Assembly: GCA_945831805.1 (NCBI GenBank)
Contig: CAMADY010000007.1
Span: 1-52,158, forward strand
Direction of reading: 5' to 3'
Length of the DNA: 52,158 bases
From: an uncultured Prevotellaceae bacterium
GTDB taxonomy: Bacteria > Bacteroidota > Bacteroidia > Bacteroidales > Bacteroidaceae
In this document: positions 8,043 to 16,452 of the stretch, one piece after another
Layout of the letters: every line of letters begins with the position of its first letter
How positions within the stretch are numbered: the stretch's first letter is position 1
The notes under the pieces: generated by a model
What the model was told of the DNA's origin: nothing
What the model saw: the letters and a program-made list of their open reading frames with translations, nothing else
The model's database searches: none
Position numbers and translations under genes: made by a program

Positions 8043-9794
8043 TCAATTATTCATTTTCAATTTGTTATATCCGCCAGGGGTTGGATAGTGACCGGTGAAG
8101 TACCAGTCTCCCGGATGGTTCGGAATAGCCTTGTGCATGTTCTCCACCGTCTGATATACAATCTCTATCGGACAGGTGACGCCCTCCGGACGCAGCAGCT
8201 CAACCATCTTCGTGGATATCTGCTCGTCGGTCATACCATCGTAGAAGTGTAGGAGGTCGGTTGGGAGGTTGTACGGTTTTGAGGTTGTACGGTTATCCGA
8301 TTGCGCGGTCTTGAGGTTTTCCTCATGAATCTTCGCTGCTGCCTGATACGCAATGAAGTCCGCGATGCGAGGCATGTCGATACCATAGAAATCCGGATAG
8401 CGTATCTGCGGTGCGGAGCTTACGATGATAATCTTCTTAGGATGCAGTCGGTTGAGGATGCGTATGATACTCTCTCGCAGTGTCGTACCACGCACGATGG
8501 AGTCATCAATGACGACGAGGTTATCGATACCCTCACGCACAATACCCGTAGTAACGTCATAGACATGCGCCGCAAGATCGTTGCGCGAGTTTCCCTCGGT
8601 GATGAAGGTGCGCAGCTTGATGTCCTTGCTCACTATCTTCTCGCCACGAACGCAAGGTGCATGACCTTCGGTGTGAGGTGTCGCCTTGACGTACTCACGG
8701 AGTCCTTCAAGCATACCGTAGTATGCCACCTCCGCAGTGTTCGGAATGAAGGAGAATACGGTGTTCGCCACGTCGTAGTCGATAGCCTTCAGTATCTGTG
8801 GCACAAGGAGTCGTCCGAGCATCTTGCGCTCCTGGTAGATGTCCGCATCGTTGCCGCGTGAGAAATATATGCGTTCGAAAGAACAAGGCAGATACTCCTT
8901 CTGCTCGATGATCTGTTCGAGACGCATCTCGCCACGGTTGTTGACAATAAGCGCCTCACCCGGCTTCAGTTCCCTGACGTCTTCAAGACGCAGGTCGAAG
9001 GTAGTCTGCAACACCGGACGCTCACTTGCTATCGCCACTATCTCATCATCGGCATAGTAGAATGCCGGACGTATGCCGTTAGGGTCGCGCATTGAGAACA
9101 TCTCGCCGCTGCCCGTCAGTCCGCAGATAACGTAGCCTCCATCGAAGTTAGGCATCGTGGTGCGCAGCACATTCGCCATGTCCATGTGCGAGTCGATGTA
9201 GTCCGTTATGGAGCGACCCTCCAGCCCTTGCGCCTTCGCATCCACGAAGTTGCGCTCTGCCTCACGGTCGAGGCGGTGGCCCATCAGTTCGAGGAGCGTG
9301 AAGGTGTCGGAATAAACTCGTGGCGACATACCCTGATTGAGGAGTTTCTGGAACACCTCATCGATGTTCGTCATGTTGAAGTTACCACAGAGGCAGAGGT
9401 TCTTCGCCCTCCAGTTGTTGCGGCGCAGGAAAGGATGGACGTATGTCAGTCCGCTCTTGCCTGTCGTAGAGTATCGCAGGTGTCCCATGAAGCACACTGC
9501 ATCGTCCCATCCGCCACCTGCCGATGGTGAGTTGGGACCGTTGCTGGCGCTCTTGAAGATTTCCGTAACGGCATCCTTGCCCTCAGCCCTCTCACGGAAC
9601 ATGTACTCGCAGTCGCCATCCTCACGAGGTGGCATCGGTGGTACGCTGCATGCTATGCCGGCACCTTCCTGACCGCGGTTATGCTCCTTCTCCATCATCA
9701 GGTAGAGCTTATTGAGAGCATAACGGTCAGTGCAGTATTTTTTCTTATAGTGCTCAATAGGCTTGAGCAACCTTATCATGGCTATTCCACACAT
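8043..9794 (-). CDS. Amidophosphoribosyltransferase-like glutamine amidotransferase
   Basis: Resembles PurF, which makes phosphoribosylamine from PRPP and glutamine. After Met1 comes Cys2 of the N-terminal nucleophile class (MCGIAMIR), then a class II glutaminase domain (RGQEGAGIA, GHLRYSTTG). A phosphoribosyltransferase domain follows, with the PRPP loop VVIDDSIVRGTT. At 583 residues it is longer than standard PurF of about 470-505. It may be the long Bacteroidales paralogue rather than the main purine enzyme, so no symbol is given. It starts 12 nt after the amt stop. Residues about 491-512 are encoded by an octamer repeat array that is intergenic elsewhere in this window. Confidence 0.85.
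   Translation of the reverse strand: MCGIAMIRLLKPIEHYKKKYCTDRYALNKLYLMMEKEHNRGQEGAGIACSVPPMPPREDGDCEYMFRERAEGKDAVTEIFKSASNGPNSPSAGGGWDDAVCFMGHLRYSTTGKSGLTYVHPFLRRNNWRAKNLCLCGNFNMTNIDEVFQKLLNQGMSPRVYSDTFTLLELMGHRLDREAERNFVDAKAQGLEGRSITDYIDSHMDMANVLRTTMPNFDGGYVICGLTGSGEMFSMRDPNGIRPAFYYADDEIVAIASERPVLQTTFDLRLEDVRELKPGEALIVNNRGEMRLEQIIEQKEYLPCSFERIYFSRGNDADIYQERKMLGRLLVPQILKAIDYDVANTVFSFIPNTAEVAYYGMLEGLREYVKATPHTEGHAPCVRGEKIVSKDIKLRTFITEGNSRNDLAAHVYDVTTGIVREGIDNLVVIDDSIVRGTTLRESIIRILNRLHPKKIIIVSSAPQIRYPDFYGIDMPRIADFIAYQAAAKIHEENLKTAQSDNRTTSKPYNLPTDLLHFYDGMTDEQISTKMVELLRPEGVTCPIEIVYQTVENMHKAIPNHPGDWYFTGHYPTPGGYNKLKMNN
8259..8322 (+). repeat. Octamer repeat array inside the PurF-like coding sequence
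   Basis: Eight consecutive 8-nt units on the plus strand, each close to GGTTnTnC: GGTTGGGA, GGTTGTAC, GGTTTTGA, GGTTGTAC, GGTTATCC, GATTGCGC, GGTCTTGA, GGTTTTCC. The same unit family forms intergenic arrays at 20837-20932, 27809-27908 and 37743-37766. Here it is translated, antisense to the array, as a hydrophilic loop including SDNRTTSKPYNLP. Confidence 0.85.
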
Positions 9795-9806
9795 AGTGTC
9801 CGGTAT

Positions 9807-11195
9807 TTAGAAGTCTCTTGCCTCCTTGTTCTCTTCATTCTCGAAGTATTCAGCAATCTCGCGCTCGGCAGAGTCAGAGAAAGCATATGACTCATCGTGC
9901 TGGCTGATGTCGAGTCCCATCTTCTCAGAGTTGAGTGACACACGCATTGGAATCATCTTGTTTGTTACCCAGTAGAGTGCAAGGCTTACAACGAAGGTAT
10001 ATACTATGACGATTACAACACCGATGATAGAGTTGACAAACTCCATGTAACCACCATGTATGAGACCAGTATAAGAGAATATACCGGTGAGGATTGTAGC
10101 GAAGATACCGCCCATACCATGTGTTGGGAATACGTCGAGTGCATCGTCGAGACCGCTCTTTGAAGTACGATATACGGCGAAGTTACAAACGATTGTAGTC
10201 AGTACAGCGATGATGAAAGAAGAGGCTGTTGTGACAACGTCGGCACATGGTGTGATAGCCACCAGACCAACAACAGCACCTACCGCAGCACCCATGCCGC
10301 TTGGCTTACGACCACGCAGACAGTCGAGGAATACCCATGTCATCATTGCAGTAGCACCAGCAGTGTTGGTGTTGAGGAATGCCTTGATGGCAATGCCGTC
10401 GGCAGCAAGACCGGAACCGCCGTTGAAACCGAACCATCCGAGCCACAGCAGTGCAGCGCCGAGGATTACGAACGGTACGTTTGCAGGAAGATGCTGCTGG
10501 CTCTTTGCGTTCTGACGACGACCGAGGAAGATAGCGCCGGCAAGTGCAGCAACACCCGATGATGCGTGAACGACGATACCACCTGCAAAGTCATGGATGT
10601 CGAGAAGCTTGTGGAGGAGTCCGTCAGGATGCCAGGTCCAGTGTGCCAATGGGCAGTAGATGAAGATGCAGAAGAGCATCATGAAGACCATGTATGCAGA
10701 GAAGCGTACACGCTCTGCGAAGGAACCTGTTATCAGTGAAGGGGTGATGATGGCGAACTTCATCTGGAAGAGTGCATAGAGTGCCAGAGGTATTGAAGCC
10801 GTAATCTTCTCGTATGGCTTCGCACCAACGCCCTGGAACATGAAGAACTGTGTTGGGTCACCGATGAGTCCGAGTCCTGCTACGTCGTCGCCGAAACAGA
10901 GTGAGAATGCGACTACCACCCACATGATGCTGATGATACCCATGGCGATGAATGACTGCAGGATGGTTGAGATGACGTTCTTCTTACCTACCATACCACC
11001 ATAGAAGAGGCTGAGACCCGGTGTCATCATAAGCACGAAGATTGTTGCGGTGATCATCCATGCCACGTTTGCCGAGGTGCACTCCTCCGTCTCTACGAAT
11101 TCCCAGAGACCTTCTTCTTCCGGCATGAATGCTCCAACCAACGCAATGACCATCATAAGGGTCATCATCACTATCCATCTTTTATTACATTTCAT
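9807..11195 (-). CDS. Ammonium transporter (Amt), signal-peptide-bearing form
   Basis: A 462-residue Amt/Mep/Rh channel in the inner membrane. It starts with a hydrophobic signal-like segment (MKCNKRWIVMMTLMMVIALVGAF) followed by an acidic stretch, so the mature N-terminus should lie outside, as in proteobacterial AmtB. Conserved features include DIHDFAGGIVVH with the Asp and first pore His, and FPTHGMGG with the second pore His. It is the second Amt of this cluster and has no P-II gene directly beside it: the order is asnB, amt, PurF-like. A terminator-like hairpin lies just upstream at 11251-11286, so its expression may depend on readthrough from asnB. Confidence 0.95.
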   Translation of the reverse strand: MKCNKRWIVMMTLMMVIALVGAFMPEEEGLWEFVETEECTSANVAWMITATIFVLMMTPGLSLFYGGMVGKKNVISTILQSFIAMGIISIMWVVVAFSLCFGDDVAGLGLIGDPTQFFMFQGVGAKPYEKITASIPLALYALFQMKFAIITPSLITGSFAERVRFSAYMVFMMLFCIFIYCPLAHWTWHPDGLLHKLLDIHDFAGGIVVHASSGVAALAGAIFLGRRQNAKSQQHLPANVPFVILGAALLWLGWFGFNGGSGLAADGIAIKAFLNTNTAGATAMMTWVFLDCLRGRKPSGMGAAVGAVVGLVAITPCADVVTTASSFIIAVLTTIVCNFAVYRTSKSGLDDALDVFPTHGMGGIFATILTGIFSYTGLIHGGYMEFVNSIIGVVIVIVYTFVVSLALYWVTNKMIPMRVSLNSEKMGLDISQHDESYAFSDSAEREIAEYFENEENKEARDF

Positions 11196-11250
11196 AATTA
11201 AGTCGTTTTTAGTTTGCTTTTGTGTTGTCTATTGTTTATCCTGTATGAAA

Positions 11251-11286
11251 AAAACATGTTATCTGACGGGGTAACCGCCAGATAAC
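11251..11286 (-). terminator. Intrinsic terminator or attenuator between asnB and amt
   Basis: Read on the minus strand, GTTATCTG and CAGATAAC arms (11258-11265 and 11279-11286) extend past one mismatch into CCG/CGG and are followed by a run of seven T. It lies 8 nt after the asnB stop and upstream of the next amt. No clear promoter is visible between it and that amt start, so it may be a partial terminator that sets expression of the distal genes. Confidence 0.65.
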
Positions 11287-11293
11287 CGTTTAC

Positions 11294-13093
11294 TTATTCG
11301 TATGCCTGCTCGTGTACACCAGCCACGGCACGTCCGGAAGGATCGTTCATGTTCTTCCATGCCTCATCCCATTCTAGGGCCTTGGCCGTAGAACAAGCGA
11401 CGCTTGCCTCGTGTGGCACTGCCTTGGCAGCACTCTCTGATGGGAAGTGCTCCTCGAAGATTGAGCGGTAGTAGTACTCCTCCTTGCAGAGAGGTGTGTT
11501 GATAGGGAATCGCTCTGCTGCATGCTCCATCTGCTCGTCGGTGACAGCCTGCGAGGTAATCTCCTTCAGGGTGTCGATCCAAGAGTAGCCTACGCCGTCA
11601 GAGAACTGCTCCTTCTGACGCCAAGCCACAGACTCCGGCAGCATGTCGGCGAATGCCTCGCGCACTACCTTCTTCTCCATTACGGTGCCAGGACACATCT
11701 TGTGCTCAGGGTTGAGGGACATAGCGATGTCGAGGAACTCCTTGTCGAGGAATGGCACACGACCTTCCACGCCCCATGCGCTGAGCGACTTGTTAGCGCG
11801 GAGGCAGTCGTAGAGGTGCAGCTTGCCGAGCTTGCGGACGGTCTCCTCATGGAACTCCCTGGCATCCGGAGCCTTGTGGAAATAGAGATAGCCGCCGAAT
11901 ACCTCGTCAGCACCCTCGCCGGAGAGTACCATCTTGATACCCATGGACTTGATGACACGTGCCAGCAGGTACATAGGTGTCGATGCACGTACTGTTGTAA
12001 CATCGTAGGTCTCTATGTAGTAGATGACGTCGCGGATGGCATCAAGACCTTCCTGTATGGTGTAGTTTATCTCATGGTGCACGGTACCGATGTAGTCTGC
12101 GACCACCTTTGCCTTAGCAAGGTCTGGTGCACCCTTCAGTCCCACTGCGAAAGAGTGGAGACGTGGCCACCAAGCCTTCTCCTCGCCGTTTGCCTCCACA
12201 CGGTTTGCGGAGAACTTCTTGGCGATGGCAGAGGTGACGCTAGAGTCAAGACCGCCTGAGAGGAGCACGCCGTAAGGCACGTCGCACATCAGCTGACGCT
12301 TAACGGCAGCCTCAAGACCATCGTGAACGGCCTCTACGGCATCCTTGTACGAAAGTCCTGCGACCTCCTTTATGTCGCTCTTCTCACAATCGCCAGGCAT
12401 CTTATCCATCCATTCCCTGGTGTACCATTTTCTCATGACGGGCTTCTTATCCTCGCGCTCCATGCATACCTTCAGCGAACCGTAGAAATAGTGTCCATGA
12501 AGGAATGGCTCGTAGGTGTCGCAGAATCCCTCAAGTGCCTTGAGCTCTGATGCTACATACACCTTGCCGTCTGCATGGTCATAGCCGATATAGAGTGGAA
12601 TAACGCCGATAGGGTCGCGACCAACGAGGTAGCAGTCCTCCTCCTCATCGTATAGACAGAAGGCGAAGATACCGTTCAGCTTCTCGAAAATCCAGGCAAC
12701 GCCGTTCTTCTCCCACTCGGCAAGATTGCCGCCCTCGCATGGAGGAACCGGGTGCGTCTTCTTCCAGTCACGATAAAGCGCAAGTATTACCTCGCAGTCA
12801 GAGCCCGTCTGGAACTCATATCTGCCCTCGTACCACTTGCGTATCTCGCGATGATTGTAGATCTCGCCGTTTACAGCCAAGACCTGCTTCCTGTCTGGAG
12901 AGTAAAGTGGCTGCTGACCTGACTCTGGATCTACGATGCTGAGACGCTCGTGAGCCAGAATAGCGCTGCCACCAACATAGATGCCACTCCAGTCCGGACC
13001 ACGATGGCGGATCTTCTGTGACATCCTCAATGCTTTCTTACGGAGCTCAGTTGTCTGCTCCTGGATGTTCAAAATACATGCTATTCCACACAT
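11294..13093 (-). CDS. asnB: Asparagine synthetase B (glutamine-hydrolysing)
   Basis: Converts aspartate, glutamine and ATP to asparagine. The 599-residue protein begins MCGIAC, with Cys2 as the N-terminal glutaminase nucleophile. The glutaminase domain (RGPDWSG, VNGEIYNH) is followed by the synthetase domain with the pyrophosphate loop LLSGGLDSS. The order matches E. coli AsnB, but this protein is about 45 residues longer. One difference is a 21-residue insertion near residues 112-132 (containing THPVPPCEGGN) between EVILALY and the conserved LNGIFAF. It lies in the nitrogen cluster between the two ammonium transporters. Confidence 0.95.
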   Translation of the reverse strand: MCGIACILNIQEQTTELRKKALRMSQKIRHRGPDWSGIYVGGSAILAHERLSIVDPESGQQPLYSPDRKQVLAVNGEIYNHREIRKWYEGRYEFQTGSDCEVILALYRDWKKTHPVPPCEGGNLAEWEKNGVAWIFEKLNGIFAFCLYDEEEDCYLVGRDPIGVIPLYIGYDHADGKVYVASELKALEGFCDTYEPFLHGHYFYGSLKVCMEREDKKPVMRKWYTREWMDKMPGDCEKSDIKEVAGLSYKDAVEAVHDGLEAAVKRQLMCDVPYGVLLSGGLDSSVTSAIAKKFSANRVEANGEEKAWWPRLHSFAVGLKGAPDLAKAKVVADYIGTVHHEINYTIQEGLDAIRDVIYYIETYDVTTVRASTPMYLLARVIKSMGIKMVLSGEGADEVFGGYLYFHKAPDAREFHEETVRKLGKLHLYDCLRANKSLSAWGVEGRVPFLDKEFLDIAMSLNPEHKMCPGTVMEKKVVREAFADMLPESVAWRQKEQFSDGVGYSWIDTLKEITSQAVTDEQMEHAAERFPINTPLCKEEYYYRSIFEEHFPSESAAKAVPHEASVACSTAKALEWDEAWKNMNDPSGRAVAGVHEQAYE

Positions 13094-13242
13094 AATAGAA
13101 TTCTTTTTGTTTGGTTATTATTTAAGTTTGCTGCGATTTACACTTTGTTATCAAAATCCTCTTTATATTTGCATTCTGCTAAAATTTCCCCCGTTTTTGT
13201 TTACACAAATTCTTAACATCTGTTAAATATGCCGGGGTATTG

Positions 13243-13330
13243 TAATAGCTATGCTTTTACAGTGTAATTTGATAGCTTTTACCACGTAATATGATAGCTA
13301 TTACAATGTAAAAGCATAGCTTTCATTTTG
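13243..13330. repeat. 22-bp tandem repeat, four units, in mixed orientation
   Basis: Four 22-nt units at 13243, 13265, 13287 and 13309 in the gap between the amt stop and the asnB start. The outer units contain TAATAGCTATGCTTTTAC and TAAAAGCATAGCTTTC, which are near inverted copies. The inner units contain TGATAGCT, the reverse complement of the AGCTATCT units at 44794-44903, so both loci belong to one family. Confidence 0.85.
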
Positions 13331-13347
13331 TCATTTGCTAATAGTGG

Positions 13348-14598
13348 TTAGTTGTAGGCTGCCTCACCGTGCTCATATACATCGAGACCTTCCTCTTCGA
13401 TGATGCGATCGCAACGGAGACCGTGCACCTTGTCAAGTATAGTGAAGATAGCGAAGGCTGCTACGAAAGCGAAGGCTGCTACCGAAACAGCACCGAGGAG
13501 CTGTACGCCTACTGAAGCCTCAACGTCGTCGATGGCTGGGTTGCAGAAGACACCGGTGAGGACTGTACCGAGGATACCGCCTACGCCGTGTACAGAAACA
13601 GCACCTACAGGGTCGTCAATCTTGCAGACCTTATCGATGAATGCTACAGAGAGACACATCACGAGGCTCACTACGACACCGATTACTGCTGCTGCCCAGA
13701 TGTCAACGCAGTCACAACCAGCCGTGATACCTACGAGGCCTGCGAGCACACCGTTACATACCATAGAGAGTGATGGCTTCTTATCAACGAGCCAGGTGTA
13801 GAGCATTGCTGCGATACCGCCTGTTGCTGCTGCCATGTTGGTGGTTACGAAGACGTGCGACATGCTCACTGCGTTAGCATAGCCTGTTGCGGCTACGGTA
13901 GAACATGGGTTGAATCCGAACCAGCCTACCCAGAGGCAGAATACGCCGAGTGCGCAGAGAACGAGGTTATGACCAGGGATAGCGCGTGAAGAGCCGTCCT
14001 TTGCATACTTGCCTACACGTGGACCGAGAACGAGAGCGCCGGCGAGAGCCATGACACCACCTGCAAGGTGTACCACCGTTGAACCTGCGAAGTCATGGAA
14101 TCCCATTGCTGAGAGCCAGCCGCCACCCCATGACCAGTGGCCTTCTATTGGATATACGAATGCAGAGATGAGCACTGAGAAGACTACATACATAGAGAAC
14201 TTCGTGCGCTCTGCCATTGCGCCTGATACGATTGTTGCTGCGGTTGCGCAGAAAACGGTCTGGAAGATGAACGTTGCCTCTGCTGGGATGTTCGAGTCGC
14301 TGCCGATGAATCCGAAGCCTTCCCAACCGATGAAGTCATTGCCTTCGCCATACATGACAGAGAATCCGAGGATCCAGAACAGTACCGAACCGAACATGAA
14401 ATCGACGAAGTTCTTCATAAGGATGTTGGCTGCATTCTTTGACTGTGTAAGACCTGCCTCTACCAGTGCGAAGCCTGGCTGCATCCAGAACACGAGCATT
14501 GCACCAAGCAGTACCCAGAGTGTGTCAAGACCGTTGACGTAATCTTTTGATTCCTCTACCATCGCGGCAAGAGGGGTAGCGAACATTGTATCTATCAT
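13348..14598 (-). CDS. amtB: Ammonium transporter (Amt) next to P-II
   Basis: A 416-residue ammonium channel. The start is taken at the ATG reading MIDTMFATPLA, because it follows a purine-rich stretch and the 30 upstream in-frame residues are not Amt-like. Pore residues are visible in GFHDFAGSTVVHLAGG and SVHGVGG. It follows the P-II gene by 123 nt, the classic glnK-amtB pairing, in which unmodified P-II plugs the channel when nitrogen is plentiful. Unlike the other Amt of this cluster it has no obvious cleavable signal peptide. Confidence 0.95.
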   Translation of the reverse strand: MIDTMFATPLAAMVEESKDYVNGLDTLWVLLGAMLVFWMQPGFALVEAGLTQSKNAANILMKNFVDFMFGSVLFWILGFSVMYGEGNDFIGWEGFGFIGSDSNIPAEATFIFQTVFCATAATIVSGAMAERTKFSMYVVFSVLISAFVYPIEGHWSWGGGWLSAMGFHDFAGSTVVHLAGGVMALAGALVLGPRVGKYAKDGSSRAIPGHNLVLCALGVFCLWVGWFGFNPCSTVAATGYANAVSMSHVFVTTNMAAATGGIAAMLYTWLVDKKPSLSMVCNGVLAGLVGITAGCDCVDIWAAAVIGVVVSLVMCLSVAFIDKVCKIDDPVGAVSVHGVGGILGTVLTGVFCNPAIDDVEASVGVQLLGAVSVAAFAFVAAFAIFTILDKVHGLRCDRIIEEEGLDVYEHGEAAYN

Positions 14599-14674
14599 AA
14601 CTTTTTCCTTTCTAAATTTGTGTTGTGTGTTGTGTTTGTATATCCCGCGTATGCCTATTATGGCATTATCTACT

Positions 14675-14720
14675 CCCCTCCCTGTCAACGGGAGGGGTTG
14701 GGGGAGGGTCGGGGTGGGGA
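14675..14720. repeat. GC-rich dispersed palindromic repeat between P-II and amtB
   Basis: CCCCTCCC (14675-14682) and GGGAGGGG (14690-14697) form an 8-bp hairpin with a 7-nt loop, followed by a G-rich tail containing GAGGGTCGGGGTGGGG. The element ends next to the P-II stop codon. A similar hairpin occurs at 20970-20990, and the tail sequence recurs inside rsmI near 23228. The hairpin could also set the P-II to amtB ratio. Confidence 0.7.
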
Positions 14721-14721
14721 T

Positions 14722-15069
14722 TTACTTCTTATCCGCCAATACAGTATCTCCGTGGTCTCCGGTTCTGATGGAGTAGCAGTCGATCATGTCGCTGAGGAAG
14801 ATTCGACCGTCACCGACCTTTCCGGTGTGTGCCACATCCATGATTACCTTTATCGTTGGATCAACGAACTGCTCGCGGCAGACGATGGTGATGGCAACTC
14901 GCTCTATCACATCGGTTGAATACTGAACCCCACGGTAAACGCGTTCCTGACGACTCTGTCCGATGCCGTGTACATCGTGATACTCAAACCAGTCAATGTT
15001 TGAATTTAGCAGAGCTTCCTTCACATCCTCGAACTTTGTCCTACGGATGATTGCTTCAATCTTTTTCAT
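14722..15069 (-). CDS. P-II family nitrogen regulatory protein
   Basis: A 115-residue P-II signal protein that senses ATP/ADP and 2-oxoglutarate and regulates Amt. The T-loop reads GIGQSRQERVYRGVQYSTD, keeping Tyr45 and Tyr50, which correspond to Tyr46 and the uridylylated Tyr51 of E. coli GlnB. The usual QKGHTE segment is replaced by QSRQER, which may change partner contacts. The B- and C-loop signature TGKVGDGRIF and the RTGDHG segment are present. No GlnD-type uridylyltransferase lies in the window. It is the first gene of the minus-strand cluster, behind a strong promoter and a leader of about 165 nt. Confidence 0.94.
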   Translation of the reverse strand: MKKIEAIIRRTKFEDVKEALLNSNIDWFEYHDVHGIGQSRQERVYRGVQYSTDVIERVAITIVCREQFVDPTIKVIMDVAHTGKVGDGRIFLSDMIDCYSIRTGDHGDTVLADKK

Positions 15070-15243
15070 ACCTAAATCCTTTCTTTGAGATTAATACCTA
15101 ATATGTCTGTGTTGTGTGTCTATATACCTTATTTATTATATAAGGGATGTTATTCTGTAATATTGTACTTAAAATAAGACTTCTGTATTCTTTCGTGTAA
15201 CCTTTTATGGTTCTTTTCGTAACATATTGTCTGTTTTCGAGTG

Positions 15244-15274
15244 CAAAATTACTACATTTTGTCAATAAATCAAA
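15244..15274 (-). promoter_or_regulatory. Promoter of the P-II/amt operon
   Basis: On the minus strand TTTG (15271-15274) and TAATTTTG (15244-15251) are spaced 19 nt, a full consensus match. Transcription should begin near 15237, giving a leader of about 165 nt before the P-II start. Confidence 0.75.
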
Positions 15275-15309
15275 GGTTTTGATAACATTTTGCTATAATT
15301 ATTTTACAA

Positions 15310-15329
15310 TGATTACAAAACTGTAATCA
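15310..15329. promoter_or_regulatory. Perfect inverted repeat, candidate operator
   Basis: TGATTAC (15310-15316) and GTAATCA (15323-15329) are exact reverse complements separated by 6 nt. The site lies about 36 bp upstream of the P-II operon promoter and between the two divergent nitrogen transcription units. Confidence 0.5.
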
Positions 15330-15344
15330 GATAACGTTCGTACA

Positions 15345-15394
15345 ATAACAAATTGTAAGCATTTCCGCCTTGAAATATAACAAATTGTAAGCAT
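15345..15394. promoter_or_regulatory. Direct repeat with 32-bp period, candidate regulator-binding sites
   Basis: ATAACAAATTGTAAGCAT occurs exactly at 15345-15362 and again at 15377-15394. The 32-bp step is close to three helical turns, so both copies face the same side of the DNA. They lie in the divergent nitrogen intergenic region, 58 bp or more upstream of the dapF -7 box. Confidence 0.55.
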
Positions 15395-15451
15395 CGTTAC
15401 TTTTTTATGCGTATTTTGTCAACTTTTTGTTGGTATTTCGAGAAAAAGTAG

Positions 15452-15459
15452 TAATTTTG
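15452..15459 (+). promoter_or_regulatory. -7 element of the dapF promoter
   Basis: TAATTTTG at 15452-15459 lies 32 nt before the dapF ATG. The -33 element is not perfect: TTTG at 15426-15429 gives a 22-nt spacer and TTGG at 15430-15433 an 18-nt spacer. Confidence 0.6.
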
Positions 15460-15491
15460 CAGCAGATTTCAAAACAAACAGCAATCAGGAT

Positions 15492-16346
15492 ATGAAACAG
15501 ACAGTAAAATTCACAAAGATGCACGGCGCAGGCAACGATTATATATATGTTAATACATTATTATATAATATACCAGACCCAGCCAAGGCATCAATAGAAT
15601 GGAGCAAGTTCCATTTCGGTGTCGGATCAGACGGTCTCATCCTGATTGGAAAGGCAACGGAGCCAGGCGCAGACTTCTCAATGCGCATCTTCAACAACGA
15701 CGGCTCGGAAGCTATGATGTGCGGAAACGGAACACGATGCGTGGCGAAGTTCCTTCACGACAAGGGCATGACGGACAAGAACCCTATAAATCTCCAGACA
15801 CTCTCCGGCATCAAGATCCTCAACCTTCACCTTAACGAGGACAACGAGGTAGAGACTGTAACGGTTGACATGGGCGAGCCGAAGCTGAAAGAGCCTGCAC
15901 AGTTCGGGCTTCACGGAGGAAAAGCTCTCAACCACGAGGTTACGATAGAGGGAAAGCAGTTTGCCGGAACATTCGTCTCAATGGGAAACCCGCACTTCGT
16001 GATATTCATCAATGAGGACGTAGAGAAGTTCCCGGTAGAGAAATACGGACCGATGCTTGAGCACCATGAGATGTTCCCACAGCGTTGCAACATAGAGTTC
16101 GCACAGGTTCTCGAAGACGGAACGATACGCATGAGGGTATGGGAACGCGGAAGCGGCATCACCCTCGCCTGCGGCACTGGTGCCTGCGCAACGGCAGTGG
16201 CAGCAAAGCTCACCGGCAGACGCGACAACAAGAGCGACATCAAGATGGACGGCGGAACGCTCAACATCGAATGGACTGCCGACAACCATATCATGATGAC
16301 CGGTCCGGCAGCAATATCCTTCGAAGGAGAAATTGCTCTCCCATAG
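15492..16346 (+). CDS. dapF: Diaminopimelate epimerase
   Basis: Interconverts LL- and meso-diaminopimelate for lysine and peptidoglycan. The 284-residue protein has both catalytic cysteines: C77 in MMCGNGTRC and C227 in ACGTGACA. The N-terminal [12 protein letters not shown] signature is present. The next gene is dapL, whose product LL-DAP is the substrate of this enzyme, so two consecutive steps sit side by side. The gene is the first of the plus-strand arm that ends in glnN and begins opposite the P-II operon. Confidence 0.96.
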   Translation: MKQTVKFTKMHGAGNDYIYVNTLLYNIPDPAKASIEWSKFHFGVGSDGLILIGKATEPGADFSMRIFNNDGSEAMMCGNGTRCVAKFLHDKGMTDKNPINLQTLSGIKILNLHLNEDNEVETVTVDMGEPKLKEPAQFGLHGGKALNHEVTIEGKQFAGTFVSMGNPHFVIFINEDVEKFPVEKYGPMLEHHEMFPQRCNIEFAQVLEDGTIRMRVWERGSGITLACGTGACATAVAAKLTGRRDNKSDIKMDGGTLNIEWTADNHIMMTGPAAISFEGEIALP

Positions 16347-16452
16347 TAACTTGCAGTTTCGCTGCCACTTCAAGCACGCAAAAGTGCCTGCAGTTTCGCT
16401 GCAAGGCCAAAACAAGAAAGCAAACTTAAAACACAATAAAGAGAAAACAAAC

